From NCBI RefSeq assembly GCF_003944835.1, contig NZ_RWIV01000001.1, forward strand, positions 1,527,501-1,591,500: DNA of 64,000 nt, given 5' to 3'. This DNA comes from Bacillus sp. HMF5848. Lineage in GTDB: Bacteria > Bacillota > Bacilli > Bacillales > HMF5848. This document shows positions 1 to 8,696 of this stretch, in pieces (the first letter of the stretch is position 1; the number at the start of each line of letters is the position of its first letter). The translations under genes were made by a program, and so were the position numbers. The notes under the pieces were generated by a model, which did not search any database, had not been told where the DNA came from, and was given only the letters and a program-made list of their open reading frames with translations.

Positions 1-783
1 TTAGCAGTAGCTACAACAATCACAACATTTAAACTTGAAAAAGTACCAGAAGGTTATGAAGATCAAGAACCACTTATTATTCATGTAACGTCTGCTGATT
101 GGAAGTGGATTTTTAGCTATCCAGAACAAGGGATTGAAACAGTGAATTATATGAATATTCCTGAGGATAGAGCTGTACAGCTAAAAATGACATCTGCAGG
201 CACAATGCAATCATTCTGGGTACCAGCTTTACTTGGACAAAAATATACGATGGCAAACATGGAAACTAAACTATTCATGGTTGCTGATAGGCCTGGATCG
301 TATAGAGGTATGAATACAAACTTTAATGGTCAAGGATACGCTCATATGGAATTTGAGGTTCTGGCTCAAACAGCTGAAGATTTTGAAGAGTGGGTTCAAG
401 ATGTTAAGGATACAGCACCTGTGTTAACTGAGGTTGAATATGAAAAGTTACTTCTACCAAGTGTTGTTGGACGTATGACTTTTAACGAAACACACTTGGC
501 TTGGATTGATCATGCTGAACATGACGCGAAAAAATATATAAACCCTGAATTATATCGTGTGCACGGTGTGATTGGAAATATACCAGATTATAGTGATAGC
601 GCAGAAGGACATGAAACAGACCATGGCGAACATGGAGCTTCAGAGGAAGAAGCAAAGCACAGTGATCATGATACAGAAGATACAAAAAGTGAGCATAGTT
701 CTTCAGTAAATGAAGGCAATCACAATGATCATGAATCAATGGAAACTAACAGCGAAGGAGGCGACGAGCATGGATCGCATTAA
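1..783 (+). CDS. qoxA: Cytochrome aa3 quinol oxidase subunit II (5'-truncated by window edge)
   Basis: Subunit II of the aa3-type menaquinol oxidase, the extracytoplasmic cupredoxin-like subunit that passes electrons from quinol to subunit I. The frame is open from base 1, so signal peptide, lipobox and first membrane helix lie outside the window. Visible are the family motif ADWKWIFSYPEQGI and SAGTMQSFWVPALLGQKY. No cysteine is present, so there is no CuA centre, which identifies a quinol rather than a cytochrome c oxidase. The last ~57 residues (from about base 610) form an acidic His/Asp/Glu-rich tail, an unusual extension that could bind metal. It overlaps qoxB by 14 bases. Identity is secure; tail function is inference. 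Confidence 0.95.
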   Translation, partial: LAVATTITTFKLEKVPEGYEDQEPLIIHVTSADWKWIFSYPEQGIETVNYMNIPEDRAVQLKMTSAGTMQSFWVPALLGQKYTMANMETKLFMVADRPGSYRGMNTNFNGQGYAHMEFEVLAQTAEDFEEWVQDVKDTAPVLTEVEYEKLLLPSVVGRMTFNETHLAWIDHAEHDAKKYINPELYRVHGVIGNIPDYSDSAEGHETDHGEHGASEEEAKHSDHDTEDTKSEHSSSVNEGNHNDHESMETNSEGGDEHGSH

Positions 784-2737
784 TCTTCGAGATCTGCTTG
801 TAATGGGAGATCCTCTTATTCTAGGTGCCCAAATCTCGATCGCATTAACGATGATTGGTATTCTCGTTCTTGTCACTTATTTAAAGAAGTGGCGCTATTT
901 ATGGGACGAATGGATTACCACAGTTGATCATAAAAGAATAGGTATTATGTATATCCTTGTAGGTGTACTTATGTTCTTCCGTGGTGGAGTAGACGGTTTA
1001 TTAATGAAGGCACAAACCTCACGACCAAACATGGAATTTTTAGATGCACAGCATTATAATGAAATCTTTACAACACATGGCATCATTATGATATTATTCA
1101 TGGCTATGCCATTCTTAATAGGGATTATGAACGTTATTGTTCCGCTTCAAATTGGGGCTCGTGACGTAGCGTTTCCGCAATTAAATGCGTTAAGCTTCTG
1201 GTTAACGTTTAGTGGAGCAATGCTATTTAACATTTCGTTCGTAGTAGGTGGATCACCAGATGCTGGTTGGACATCATACTTCCCACTAGCGGGTAAAGAG
1301 TTTACGCCAGGTATCGGAAATAACTATTATTCGATTGCTATCCAGATTGCAGGAATAGGTACGCTGATGTCGGGTATTAACTTCATTGTGACCGTGTTAA
1401 AGATGAGAACGCCAGGTATGACTTTAATGAGAATGCCTATGTTTACTTGGACGTCATTTATTACGTCTGTCATTATCGTTGCAGCATTTCCAATCTTCAC
1501 TGTTGCTTTAGCGTATATGGCATTAGATCGTATTTTTGGCACACATTTCTTTACTGTTACAGCTGGTGGAGAGCCCATGCATTGGGCTAACTTGTTCTGG
1601 TTATGGGGACACCCAGAGGTATATATTGTTGCGTTACCTGCGTTCGGTATGTTCTCTGAGGTTATTGCAACATTCTCTCGTAAAAACTTATATGGCTATA
1701 AATCTATGGTAATTTCTATAGTCGGAATCGCATTTTTAAGTATGCTAGTTTGGGTGCATCACTTCTTTACGATGGGGTCAGGTCCTGTTGTTAATTCAAT
1801 CTTTTCCCTTACAACTATGTTAATTGCTGTTCCGACAGGAATAAAGATCTTCAACTGGTTGTTCACGATGCGCAAAGGTCGAATTAAGTTTACAACAGCT
1901 ATGCTTTGGGCATTAGCATTTATTCCTAACTTTACAATTGGTGGAGTAACTGGAGTAATGTTGGCGATGGCAGCAGCTGATTATCAATATCATAATACTA
2001 TGTTCTTAGTGGCACATTTCCATTATGCACTTATTCCTGGTGTTGTCTTTGCCGTATTTGCCGGTTTATATTACTGGTGGCCAAAAATGTTTGGCTTTAT
2101 GTTAAATGAGAAAATTGGTAAGTGGCATTTCTGGTTATTTGTAATTGGTTTCAACATGACATTTATGCCAATGTTTTTCGTAGGTCTAAATGGAATGCAA
2201 CGCCGTCTTTACACGTATTCAGAAGGTCTTGGATGGGAAGGTTTCCTAGCATTCTCTGCTTTCGGATCTTTAGTACTAGCAGCTGGATTTGCAGCACTGT
2301 GTTACAACATCTATTGGAGCTTCCGTTATGCACCGCGCAATATCGGAAACGATCCATGGGATGCACGTACACTTGAGTGGATGACCGCTTCACCTGTACA
2401 ACACTACAACTTTGCTACACTACCGGAAGTAAAAGGGTTAGACGCATTCTGGACTATGAAAAAAGAAGGTTTGCCAGTTATGAAGGAATCGGATTATAAA
2501 CCGATTCATATGCCAAGCAACTCAGGACTACCGTTCTTTATGTGTGTTGCATTTGGTATTGTAGGCTTCCTATTAGTTTTTGAATTTATTACACTAGCAG
2601 GGATAGCTTCATTGTTAATTATTGCTGGACTAATCATACGCTCATTTGATTACAATGACGGCTATTATGTAAGTAAAGATGAAGTCATTCGAACAGAGCG
2701 TGGATGGAGAGGTGATCAAAGTGGCAGGGCAAGTTAA
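770..2737 (+). CDS. qoxB: Cytochrome aa3 quinol oxidase subunit I
   Basis: Catalytic heme-copper subunit (655 residues, close to the usual ~650) that reduces O2 to water and pumps protons at the cytoplasmic membrane. Many hydrophobic helices carry the conserved WITTVDHKRIGIMY start, WGHPEVYI (CuB His and cross-linked Tyr region), WVHHFFTMG (CuB His pair) and VAHFHYALIPG (heme His ligands). I chose the ATG at 770 (MDRINLRDL) because AAGGAGGCG lies just upstream; a further in-frame start at 710 would sit deep inside qoxA. It overlaps qoxA at its start and qoxC at its end, so translation is probably coupled. Confidence 0.97.
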   Translation: MDRINLRDLLVMGDPLILGAQISIALTMIGILVLVTYLKKWRYLWDEWITTVDHKRIGIMYILVGVLMFFRGGVDGLLMKAQTSRPNMEFLDAQHYNEIFTTHGIIMILFMAMPFLIGIMNVIVPLQIGARDVAFPQLNALSFWLTFSGAMLFNISFVVGGSPDAGWTSYFPLAGKEFTPGIGNNYYSIAIQIAGIGTLMSGINFIVTVLKMRTPGMTLMRMPMFTWTSFITSVIIVAAFPIFTVALAYMALDRIFGTHFFTVTAGGEPMHWANLFWLWGHPEVYIVALPAFGMFSEVIATFSRKNLYGYKSMVISIVGIAFLSMLVWVHHFFTMGSGPVVNSIFSLTTMLIAVPTGIKIFNWLFTMRKGRIKFTTAMLWALAFIPNFTIGGVTGVMLAMAAADYQYHNTMFLVAHFHYALIPGVVFAVFAGLYYWWPKMFGFMLNEKIGKWHFWLFVIGFNMTFMPMFFVGLNGMQRRLYTYSEGLGWEGFLAFSAFGSLVLAAGFAALCYNIYWSFRYAPRNIGNDPWDARTLEWMTASPVQHYNFATLPEVKGLDAFWTMKKEGLPVMKESDYKPIHMPSNSGLPFFMCVAFGIVGFLLVFEFITLAGIASLLIIAGLIIRSFDYNDGYYVSKDEVIRTERGWRGDQSGRAS

Positions 2738-3326
2738 TACGTCACTACCGTTAGAATACCAAACTCAACAAAATCAAATGAATATTCTTGGCTTCTGGGT
2801 GTTCCTTGGAGCAGAGATTGTATTATTTTCGACATTATTTGCTACGTATTTTGTACTAGAGGGGCGCACAGCTGGCGGCCCCACACAACAAGATATGTTT
2901 ATGTTAAAAGAAGTTATGATCCAAACAATTATTTTATTAACTAGTAGTTTCACATGTGGTCTTGCAATCTTTGAAATGCGTCGACACAACTTAAAGGGTC
3001 TATTAGTATGGCTTATTGTTACTTTGTTGTTAGGTGCAGGCTTCTTATATATGGAGATTAATGAGTTTCTTCATTATGTTCATATGGGTGCTACTATGCA
3101 AACAAGCGCTTATCTATCAGCATTTTTCGCTTTATTAGGGACACACGGTTTACACGTGAGTCTTGGAATTGGCTGGGCTATTTTAATTATTATGCAACTA
3201 TTAAAGCACGGTTTAACACCCGTTACAGCTCGTAAAACGTTCATTATTAGCTTATACTGGCATTTCTTAGACGTTGTATGGATTTTCGTCTTTACATTTG
3301 TCTACTTAAAAGGGATGGTGATGTAA
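2721..3326 (+). CDS. qoxC: Cytochrome aa3 quinol oxidase subunit III
   Basis: Membrane subunit III of the heme-copper oxidase (201 residues, normal size), which stabilises the catalytic subunit and proton uptake. Five hydrophobic segments are visible, with NILGFWVFLGAEIVLFSTLF near the N-terminus and GTHGLHVSLG and YWHFLDVVWIFVF near the C-terminus, all typical of subunit III. The GTG at 2721 is preferred because GAGAGGTGATC lies 5-6 bases upstream and it gives the family's usual N-terminal length. It overlaps the end of qoxB by 17 bases. Confidence 0.95.
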   Translation: MAGQVNTSLPLEYQTQQNQMNILGFWVFLGAEIVLFSTLFATYFVLEGRTAGGPTQQDMFMLKEVMIQTIILLTSSFTCGLAIFEMRRHNLKGLLVWLIVTLLLGAGFLYMEINEFLHYVHMGATMQTSAYLSAFFALLGTHGLHVSLGIGWAILIIMQLLKHGLTPVTARKTFIISLYWHFLDVVWIFVFTFVYLKGMVM

Positions 3327-3327
3327 T

Positions 3328-3633
3328 ATGGCGAAGCAAAATAACAGTGGATATCCTGTATCACATATTATTGGTTTTATTGCTTCACTTGTGATGACAT
3401 TCGCTGCCGTTGGTATTGCTCTTAAAACAAATTTATCATTCACAGTTATTATGTGGCTTATAGGTTCATTAGCAATGCTCCAAGCTGGTATGCAGTTATT
3501 TATGTTCATGCACGTCACTGAAGGAAAAGACGGTAAAGCAAATCTTATTAATATGGCATATAGCTTTTTCTTAGCTGTAGTTGTAGTTGGTGGTTCAATC
3601 TGGATTTTAACATCTGGACATATGGCACATTAA
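3328..3633 (+). CDS. qoxD: Cytochrome aa3 quinol oxidase subunit IV
   Basis: Small subunit IV (101 residues) with three membrane helices and the family signature SLAMLQAGMQLFMFMHVTEG. It begins one base after the qoxC stop codon and ends the operon; a strong intrinsic terminator follows. Subunit IV assists assembly of the CuB site in related oxidases. Slightly shorter than the ~124-residue Bacillus subtilis protein. Confidence 0.93.
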   Translation: MAKQNNSGYPVSHIIGFIASLVMTFAAVGIALKTNLSFTVIMWLIGSLAMLQAGMQLFMFMHVTEGKDGKANLINMAYSFFLAVVVVGGSIWILTSGHMAH

Positions 3634-3641
3634 GATAAAAT

Positions 3642-3687
3642 AAAAGCATGAAGCTTTCTCTGACGGGAGGGCTTCATGCTTTTTTGT
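3642..3687 (+). terminator. Terminator of qoxABCD
   Basis: A 12-bp stem (AAAGCATGAAGC at 3643-3654 with its complement at 3671-3682) is followed by a T run. Confidence 0.9.
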
Positions 3688-4148
3688 ATATATTAATTTC
3701 AATGTTTGAGTGATCTTCGTTGTTAGTGCAGTTCGTTAAGTCTTTCATATTATTCTGTATTTCTTCTGTTTAATATTTATTAACCAGTGCAGTGTATCCA
3801 TTAAATCGCATCGCTGCCTCATTACTGTCTTTTGTTAATAGTACATCAATAGTACATCTAAAATAAAACTTGCACAATTTCTGCACCATTTCATCGTATA
3901 GTTTGTCTGTACACATCTATAATCATTGTGCAGATAGTGTAAACGGCATCTTTGATTAGCGATTTGATTAGTACCGTTACCTCATTTGAAATTCGGTAGG
4001 TCATGAAACTTAAAGCTAGGTAAAGATGTATTAAGTTTTGAAAATTTTGCATAATAATTCAATGGAGGTGCGTCGCCAAACAAGGTCGCTCTGGATTTTT
4101 TATTTAATATATAATGACTTTCAAAGATATGAAATAGGGGATGAATAA
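3688..4148. other. AT-rich intergenic region between qox and the copper block
   Basis: About 460 bases without a supportable ORF. A short direct repeat around 3952-3972 (GATTAGCGATTTGATTAG) is the only pattern I noticed. I see no clear riboswitch or operator. The last bases carry GAAATAGGGGATGAATAA, the ribosome site of the following lipoprotein gene. Confidence 0.5.
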
Positions 4149-5363
4149 ATGGGAGTAACAAGATTTATAATAATTGCTTTAGCTTTTATATTAATTGCAG
4201 GTTGTAACAATCAACAAACAAATAAATCTGTTATAAATGAAACAAGCAACTCAAATTCCGAGGCGCAACAACCAGACAGTTTTAACGAATCTTCCGCGCA
4301 AGCCTTGAAAATTGAATCAACAAAAAACGTTACTAGACTTATGACAGATAATCCAATAGAGCTATCGGTTATGGTATCTCAAACTATATGGCCAGCTACA
4401 CATGAAGCAAATCGTCCTGGTAGTGTAATTTTATCGCCTGTAGAACAGTGGCAAATTGGCTTGGCGAGTGTGGATTTAATACACCATCCAAATAATGGGC
4501 CAGTTTTGTTTACTGTTAATGGGGAGATCCCAGTCGAAGTATTAAATGAATTAGAGCGACTAAACCCTAAAGGGACAGTTGATGGGACACAAGTCATGGT
4601 AATGGGAACAGTTGGCGAGAAGGAGCTAGATAAATTATCAAGTTACAAGGTAAAAGCCTTCAAAGGTGATAATGCATCAGAATTTGCGAATGCTATTGAT
4701 GATTATTACAATCAGTTAACAAATGATATACCAAAAAGTGTAATTATTGCTTCAATGGATGAAACGGCAAAATTATATAGTCTGCCTGCAGCCAATTGGA
4801 TTGCTCATATGGAAGAGCCGTTGCTATATGTGGAGAAAGACAATGTACCAAAAGCAACTATTCAAGCGTTAGAAAAGCGGAATGGTAAGGCAAATATGTA
4901 TCTGTTTGGCCCAAAAACTGTAATTTCGGAAAAGGTTGAGCGTGAACTTCTCAAATATGGAAACGTAGTTCGAATCGAAGGTGAAACTCCTTCAGACCAA
5001 TCTATTGCATTTGCAAAATTTAAGGATGATAAAACAAAGTTTGGTTGGGGATTTAATAAGCCTGGTCATGGATTTTCATTTATTTCAACTGAAACTCCAG
5101 AGTATGCAATTGTTGCAGCACCGTTCTCCCATTTAGGAAAGCATGCTCCTTTACTTTGGCTAGAAGATGGTGAGTTAACAGATAATTTATACTCCTTCTT
5201 AAAAACACTAAAGCCTTATTTTGAAGATGATCCAACATTAGGTCCATATAATCAAGGTTACATTTCTGGATCATTTAACAATGTATCCTTTCAGATGCAA
5301 GGTTTAATTGATGATGTATTAGAAATAGGCCAATTAGAAGGCATGGAACACGGCGGTCATTAA
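4149..5363 (+). CDS. Lipoprotein with cell-wall-binding-repeat-2-like fold
   Basis: A 404-residue lipoprotein. The N-terminus FIIIALAFILIAGC is a signal peptide ending in a lipobox (LIAG|C), followed by a Ser/Asn/Gln linker. The body contains units of the form PVLFTVNGEIPVEVLNELERL, EPLLYVEKDNVPKATIQALE and HAPLLWLEDGELTDNLYSFL, the pattern of CWB2 (cell wall binding repeat 2) domains: a 'grants a name, lists an index, then helix' repeat found in Gram-positive envelope proteins. The end is MEHGGH. It lies immediately upstream of a sensor kinase/regulator pair and a Cys-rich copper-storage-type gene, so a role in envelope metal sensing or copper handling is plausible but inferred. The start ATG follows AGGGGATGA. 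Confidence 0.75.
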   Translation: MGVTRFIIIALAFILIAGCNNQQTNKSVINETSNSNSEAQQPDSFNESSAQALKIESTKNVTRLMTDNPIELSVMVSQTIWPATHEANRPGSVILSPVEQWQIGLASVDLIHHPNNGPVLFTVNGEIPVEVLNELERLNPKGTVDGTQVMVMGTVGEKELDKLSSYKVKAFKGDNASEFANAIDDYYNQLTNDIPKSVIIASMDETAKLYSLPAANWIAHMEEPLLYVEKDNVPKATIQALEKRNGKANMYLFGPKTVISEKVERELLKYGNVVRIEGETPSDQSIAFAKFKDDKTKFGWGFNKPGHGFSFISTETPEYAIVAAPFSHLGKHAPLLWLEDGELTDNLYSFLKTLKPYFEDDPTLGPYNQGYISGSFNNVSFQMQGLIDDVLEIGQLEGMEHGGH

Positions 5364-5441
5364 GCATATTTGGAAATCCTTGTATGAACGAGGATTTCTA
5401 TTTCTATTTATTAACACGGTGACAAAAAGAGGTGATCTTCT

Positions 5442-6815
5442 ATAAAAAAACTATCATTTAAGCTTGGTATGCTGTTTTTCATATTCATCTTACTTATAGA
5501 GTCTATGCTATTCTTTTTTTTATATTTTGGAATAGTTAGCGAGAAGGTTAAGGATGAAACCAGTGGTTTATTAATACGTGGGATAAGCCATCGAGATGTG
5601 TTAGAGAAAAAACTTGATTCTGTTACTGTAAGGCATGTCGCACTAATGGAATCTGAAGCGGAAGCAGATGTTATAATTACAGATGAAAATTTAAAAGTGA
5701 TAGACTCATCTAATGAAATATCTTCTAAACAATATCAAATTATGAAAAATAGTAAAGCGATAGAATTTTCACACCATGGCTTAATACTAGAAGCAAGGTG
5801 GAAAACGGAGCCTTATATTGTGACAGTTAATCCCATTAACATAAATAATACCTTAGAAGGGTATGTTTTTATGTTTTTACCGACTGGTACGATACGGAAT
5901 ATGGTTAACGAATTAACATATTATTTTTTATTTATGGGGTTCATATCCATTATTTTTACATTTATCACTATCTTTTTTCTATCTAAATTTATTACTGCGC
6001 CATTATTGGAAATGAAAAGAGCAACACAGGAACTAAGCAAAGGTGATCATCAAGTTCAGTTATATGTAAATCGAGATGATGAGCTGGGGGAATTAGCAAA
6101 GGCTATCCAGTTATTAGCCGATGAATTAAAGCATTTGAAGCAAACCCGTAATGAGTTTTTATCAAGTATTTCACATGAATTACGTACACCATTAACGTAT
6201 ATAAAAGGCTATGCAGACATTGTAAATAAAAAATCTATAACAAATGAACAACGCTATGAATACATGAAAATTATTCAAGAAGAGGCTTCACGAGTAGCAT
6301 TACTAGTAAAAGATTTATTTGAGTTAGCAAAAATGGATGAGAATGAATTTAAGATACAAAAAGAAGCTGTATCATTACAGAGTTATTTGGAGCAACTCGT
6401 AACAAAGTTCAGACCTGCTTACGAGTCACAAGCTGTCCAACTAATATTGGACTTTCCTAAGAAAGATATAGAGGTTTCTATAGATCCTACTCGTTTTGGA
6501 CAAGTGATTCATAACTTGCTTGATAATGCGTTAAAGCATTCAGGTACTAATACATCTGTCACTTTGTCTGTTAATTATAGCGACAGTCAAGTATCCATTA
6601 TAATAAATGACGAGGGCGAGGGCATTCCACATGATGAGGTTCATCACATTTGGGAGCGCCTATATCGCGTAGAAAAATCGAGATCACGGGCAACCGGAGG
6701 AAGCGGGTTAGGCTTGGCTATTGTTAAAAAGATAATTGAAAAGCATGATGCGATCATTTCAGTTGATAGCAAGCTTGGTGAAGGTACAACATTCACAATA
6801 GAACTTAAACGGTGA
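5442..6815 (+). CDS. Sensor histidine kinase, probable ATA start
   Basis: Membrane histidine kinase of 457 residues (448 if counted from the ATG at 5469). It has an N-terminal helix, an extracytoplasmic domain (~35-150), a second helix, a HAMP linker (FITAPLLEMKRATQELSKGD), the HisKA box ISHELRTPLTYIKGY and an HATPase with N box (NLLDNALKHS), GEGIP and GSGLGLAIV. The N-terminus encoded from 5442 (KKLSFKLGMLFF after the initiator) is the usual one for this type. No ATG, GTG or TTG exists there: an in-frame TGA at 5433 is followed by TCT, TCT, ATA, and GAGGTGA lies six bases before the ATA. The ATG at 5469 has no ribosome site. The cognate regulator follows 24 bases downstream. The stimulus is unknown; context suggests copper or envelope stress. 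Confidence 0.85.
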   Translation: MKKLSFKLGMLFFIFILLIESMLFFFLYFGIVSEKVKDETSGLLIRGISHRDVLEKKLDSVTVRHVALMESEAEADVIITDENLKVIDSSNEISSKQYQIMKNSKAIEFSHHGLILEARWKTEPYIVTVNPININNTLEGYVFMFLPTGTIRNMVNELTYYFLFMGFISIIFTFITIFFLSKFITAPLLEMKRATQELSKGDHQVQLYVNRDDELGELAKAIQLLADELKHLKQTRNEFLSSISHELRTPLTYIKGYADIVNKKSITNEQRYEYMKIIQEEASRVALLVKDLFELAKMDENEFKIQKEAVSLQSYLEQLVTKFRPAYESQAVQLILDFPKKDIEVSIDPTRFGQVIHNLLDNALKHSGTNTSVTLSVNYSDSQVSIIINDEGEGIPHDEVHHIWERLYRVEKSRSRATGGSGLGLAIVKKIIEKHDAIISVDSKLGEGTTFTIELKR

Positions 6816-6839
6816 TTTTACGAGAAAGGAGTATCTTAT

Positions 6840-7505
6840 TTGAAAAAATTAATGTTAATTGATGACGAGGTCAGAATGCTGCAGCTTTTACAACTATATC
6901 TACAACCGAACGGCTTTGAATGTGTCACATTTACAACTGGCCAAGCTGCGATTGAGTACTTAGAGGAAAATGCTATTGATTTAATTATTTTGGACGTGAT
7001 GATGCCTGGATTGAATGGTTGGCAAACAGCTGGACAAATTCGAGAGTTTTCAGATGTGCCAATCATTATGTTGACAGCAAGAGATCAAAATACAGATGTC
7101 ATAAAAGGGTTAAATACGGGTGCGGATGATTATATGACAAAACCATTTGATGAAAACGTACTTTTGGCAAGAATAAATGCTTTGCTTAGAAGAACTAAAA
7201 AAGTTCGGAAGTTAGAGGTTGATGATCTCATATGGGATGAAGAAAATCATGTATTAACCTACAAAGACCAAGTGATACTCCTTACTCCAAAAGAATTTGA
7301 TATGTTAGGGTTGTTACTGAAAAATGTGAAAACCGTGTTTAGCCGGGATCGGCTTATTGAGTCTGTTTGGGGATTTGATTCAGATACTGAAGGTCGTACT
7401 ATTGACTCACATGTGAGAAATATTCGAGATAAGTGTAGAAAGGCAAAGTTTCCAATTGATAACCACCTTAAAACGGTTTGGGGTGTAGGGTATAAATGGG
7501 AGTAA
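6840..7505 (+). CDS. OmpR/PhoB-family response regulator
   Basis: DNA-binding response regulator of 221 residues and partner of the preceding kinase. The receiver domain has the acidic pair IDDE, the phosphoacceptor in LIILDVMMPGLNGW, LTAR and the conserved Lys in YMTKPFD. The C-terminal winged helix has LTPKEFDMLGLL and GRTIDSHVRNIRDK. The start is TTG at 6840, preceded by GAGAAAGGAG; the next internal Met would remove the first beta strand. Targets are not visible; genes directly downstream (SHOCT peptide, copper-storage-type protein) are candidates. Confidence 0.93.
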   Translation: MKKLMLIDDEVRMLQLLQLYLQPNGFECVTFTTGQAAIEYLEENAIDLIILDVMMPGLNGWQTAGQIREFSDVPIIMLTARDQNTDVIKGLNTGADDYMTKPFDENVLLARINALLRRTKKVRKLEVDDLIWDEENHVLTYKDQVILLTPKEFDMLGLLLKNVKTVFSRDRLIESVWGFDSDTEGRTIDSHVRNIRDKCRKAKFPIDNHLKTVWGVGYKWE

Positions 7506-7568
7506 TTGCTCCAAAGAAACTGCATATTTTCTTGCTATGATTGCATAGAAGGAAGGAAGTGGGTAATT

Positions 7569-7796
7569 ATGATGAATTGGATGGATTATTGTTCTGGTAT
7601 TCAAGGCGGCGGTTGGATGATGGGAGCTATGTTTGTTTTTTGGACTTTGTTACTGGTAACAGGCTTTTACTTGTTGAGAAGTTTCACAGGAAAAACTAAT
7701 AAACATAATAGTTATGAGAATATCTTAAAAATGAGATTAGCTAGTGGCGAAATTAGCGAAGAAGAATATGACCGCTTGAAAAATAAGCTTAAGTAA
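7569..7796 (+). CDS. Small SHOCT-domain membrane protein
   Basis: 75-residue protein. The N-terminus is Met/Trp/Gly-rich (MMNWMDYCSG, GGGWMMGAM), followed by one membrane helix (residues ~20-40) and a C-terminal SHOCT domain (LKMRLASGEISEEEYDRLKNKL), a short helical module common in small oligomerising membrane proteins. Start at the first of two adjacent ATGs, after GGAAGGAAGTGGG. Such proteins often sit in copper-resistance clusters of Firmicutes, and the Met-rich N-terminus could bind Cu(I); the role here is inferred from context. Confidence 0.8.
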   Translation: MMNWMDYCSGIQGGGWMMGAMFVFWTLLLVTGFYLLRSFTGKTNKHNSYENILKMRLASGEISEEEYDRLKNKLK

Positions 7797-7933
7797 TTAT
7801 CCTGAGTAAGCTATTACTTAGGACCATAGTCTTCGTAACTGTGTTGTTAAAGAAATTAAGTAAAACGCCTAGTACTTAGGCAATGTCCTAATCATACAAT
7901 ACGAATGTAAAATAGTATGAGGAGGAACTTTTT

Positions 7934-8347
7934 ATGCACTATAATAACATAAATGCGATGCCTAATGTATCACCAATTGTAAACGCACCAGCTATGCCTA
8001 CGAATGTAATGCCTGCTACGGATATGATGTTTCCTAATCCATTAGTAAATACGATTCAACACTGTGCAGCAACTTGTGACCATATGATTACACATCTTAT
8101 CTGTCATGAAGACATAAATTGTCGTAGACAGCAGCTGTTGTTACTTAGAGACTGTGCGGACATATGTAACCTAACCGCGAGCTTTGTAGCAAGAAATAGC
8201 CATTTTGCTAGAATGCTAGCAGGTGTTTGTGCAAATATTTGTGAAGCTTGTGGAAGAGAGTGTGCTCAATTCCCTGATTATCATTCACAACACTGCTCAC
8301 AGGTTTGCCTACACTGCGCAAAAGAATGTCGTGCCTTCGCTATGTAA
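7934..8347 (+). CDS. Four-helix-bundle copper-storage-like protein (Csp/DUF326 type)
   Basis: 137-residue protein with 14 cysteines arranged as CxxxC pairs along predicted helices (HCAATCDHM, DCADICN, VCANICEACGREC, HCSQVCLHCAKEC) and several histidines. This is the pattern of Csp copper-storage proteins, which bind many Cu(I) ions in the core of a four-helix bundle. The N-terminal ~40 residues are Pro/Asn/Met-rich and lack a hydrophobic signal segment, so a cytosolic location is likely. Preceded by AGGAGGAAC and followed by a strong terminator, so it is probably a single transcription unit. Confidence 0.88.
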   Translation: MHYNNINAMPNVSPIVNAPAMPTNVMPATDMMFPNPLVNTIQHCAATCDHMITHLICHEDINCRRQQLLLLRDCADICNLTASFVARNSHFARMLAGVCANICEACGRECAQFPDYHSQHCSQVCLHCAKECRAFAM

Positions 8348-8349
8348 TA

Positions 8350-8388
8350 AAAAAAGCTGATTCAAAAATACTTGAATCAGCTTTTTTA
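8350..8388 (+). terminator. Terminator of the Csp-like gene
   Basis: A 16-bp stem (8350-8365 with 8372-8387) built on AGCTGATTCAA, loop of six bases, right arm ending in a T run. Confidence 0.92.
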
Positions 8389-8696
8389 ATGGGAAGAAAA
8401 AATTATTTACCTAAATGAGTGCTTAGCTTAAGGCGCCATGTACTTTTCTTAATGTTCCATAAAAAATCCTCTTTCTAGACAACATAAGGAAGCGAGTGCT
8501 AAGCTTTATTTACATTTTTACAGAATGTTTATAATTTCTTATAGACTGTTTCATAGGAATGCGCGGAGAAATGTTGAAAAAGCTCAGAGTGATGTCGAGA
8601 ATGCTCTGTGGTAATAAGCTTCAGTGGAAAGAAATAATGCGTGCGAAATTGTCGGAATGCTTGAAGTTAGGTCGATTATGCAACGGGGGTGTATGC
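8389..8696. other. Intergenic region upstream of the CcdA/SafE-like gene
   Basis: About 310 bases. It contains two similar blocks, GAGTGCTTAGCTTA near 8416 and GAGTGCTAAGCTTT near 8493, of unknown meaning. An open frame runs through 8559-8696 into the next gene, but it has no ribosome site and does not resemble the family N-terminus, so I treat it as untranslated leader. Confidence 0.45.

Noticed and set aside
482-739. Antisense open frame rich in His/Leu opposite qoxA
   Set aside because: Mirror of the His/Asp-rich tail composition; no ribosome site and no similarity I can recognise.
8559-8696. N-terminal extension of the CcdA/SafE-like protein
   Set aside because: Extra 46 residues are Cys/Lys/Met-rich, do not resemble the family and lack a ribosome site; TTG 8697 fits better.
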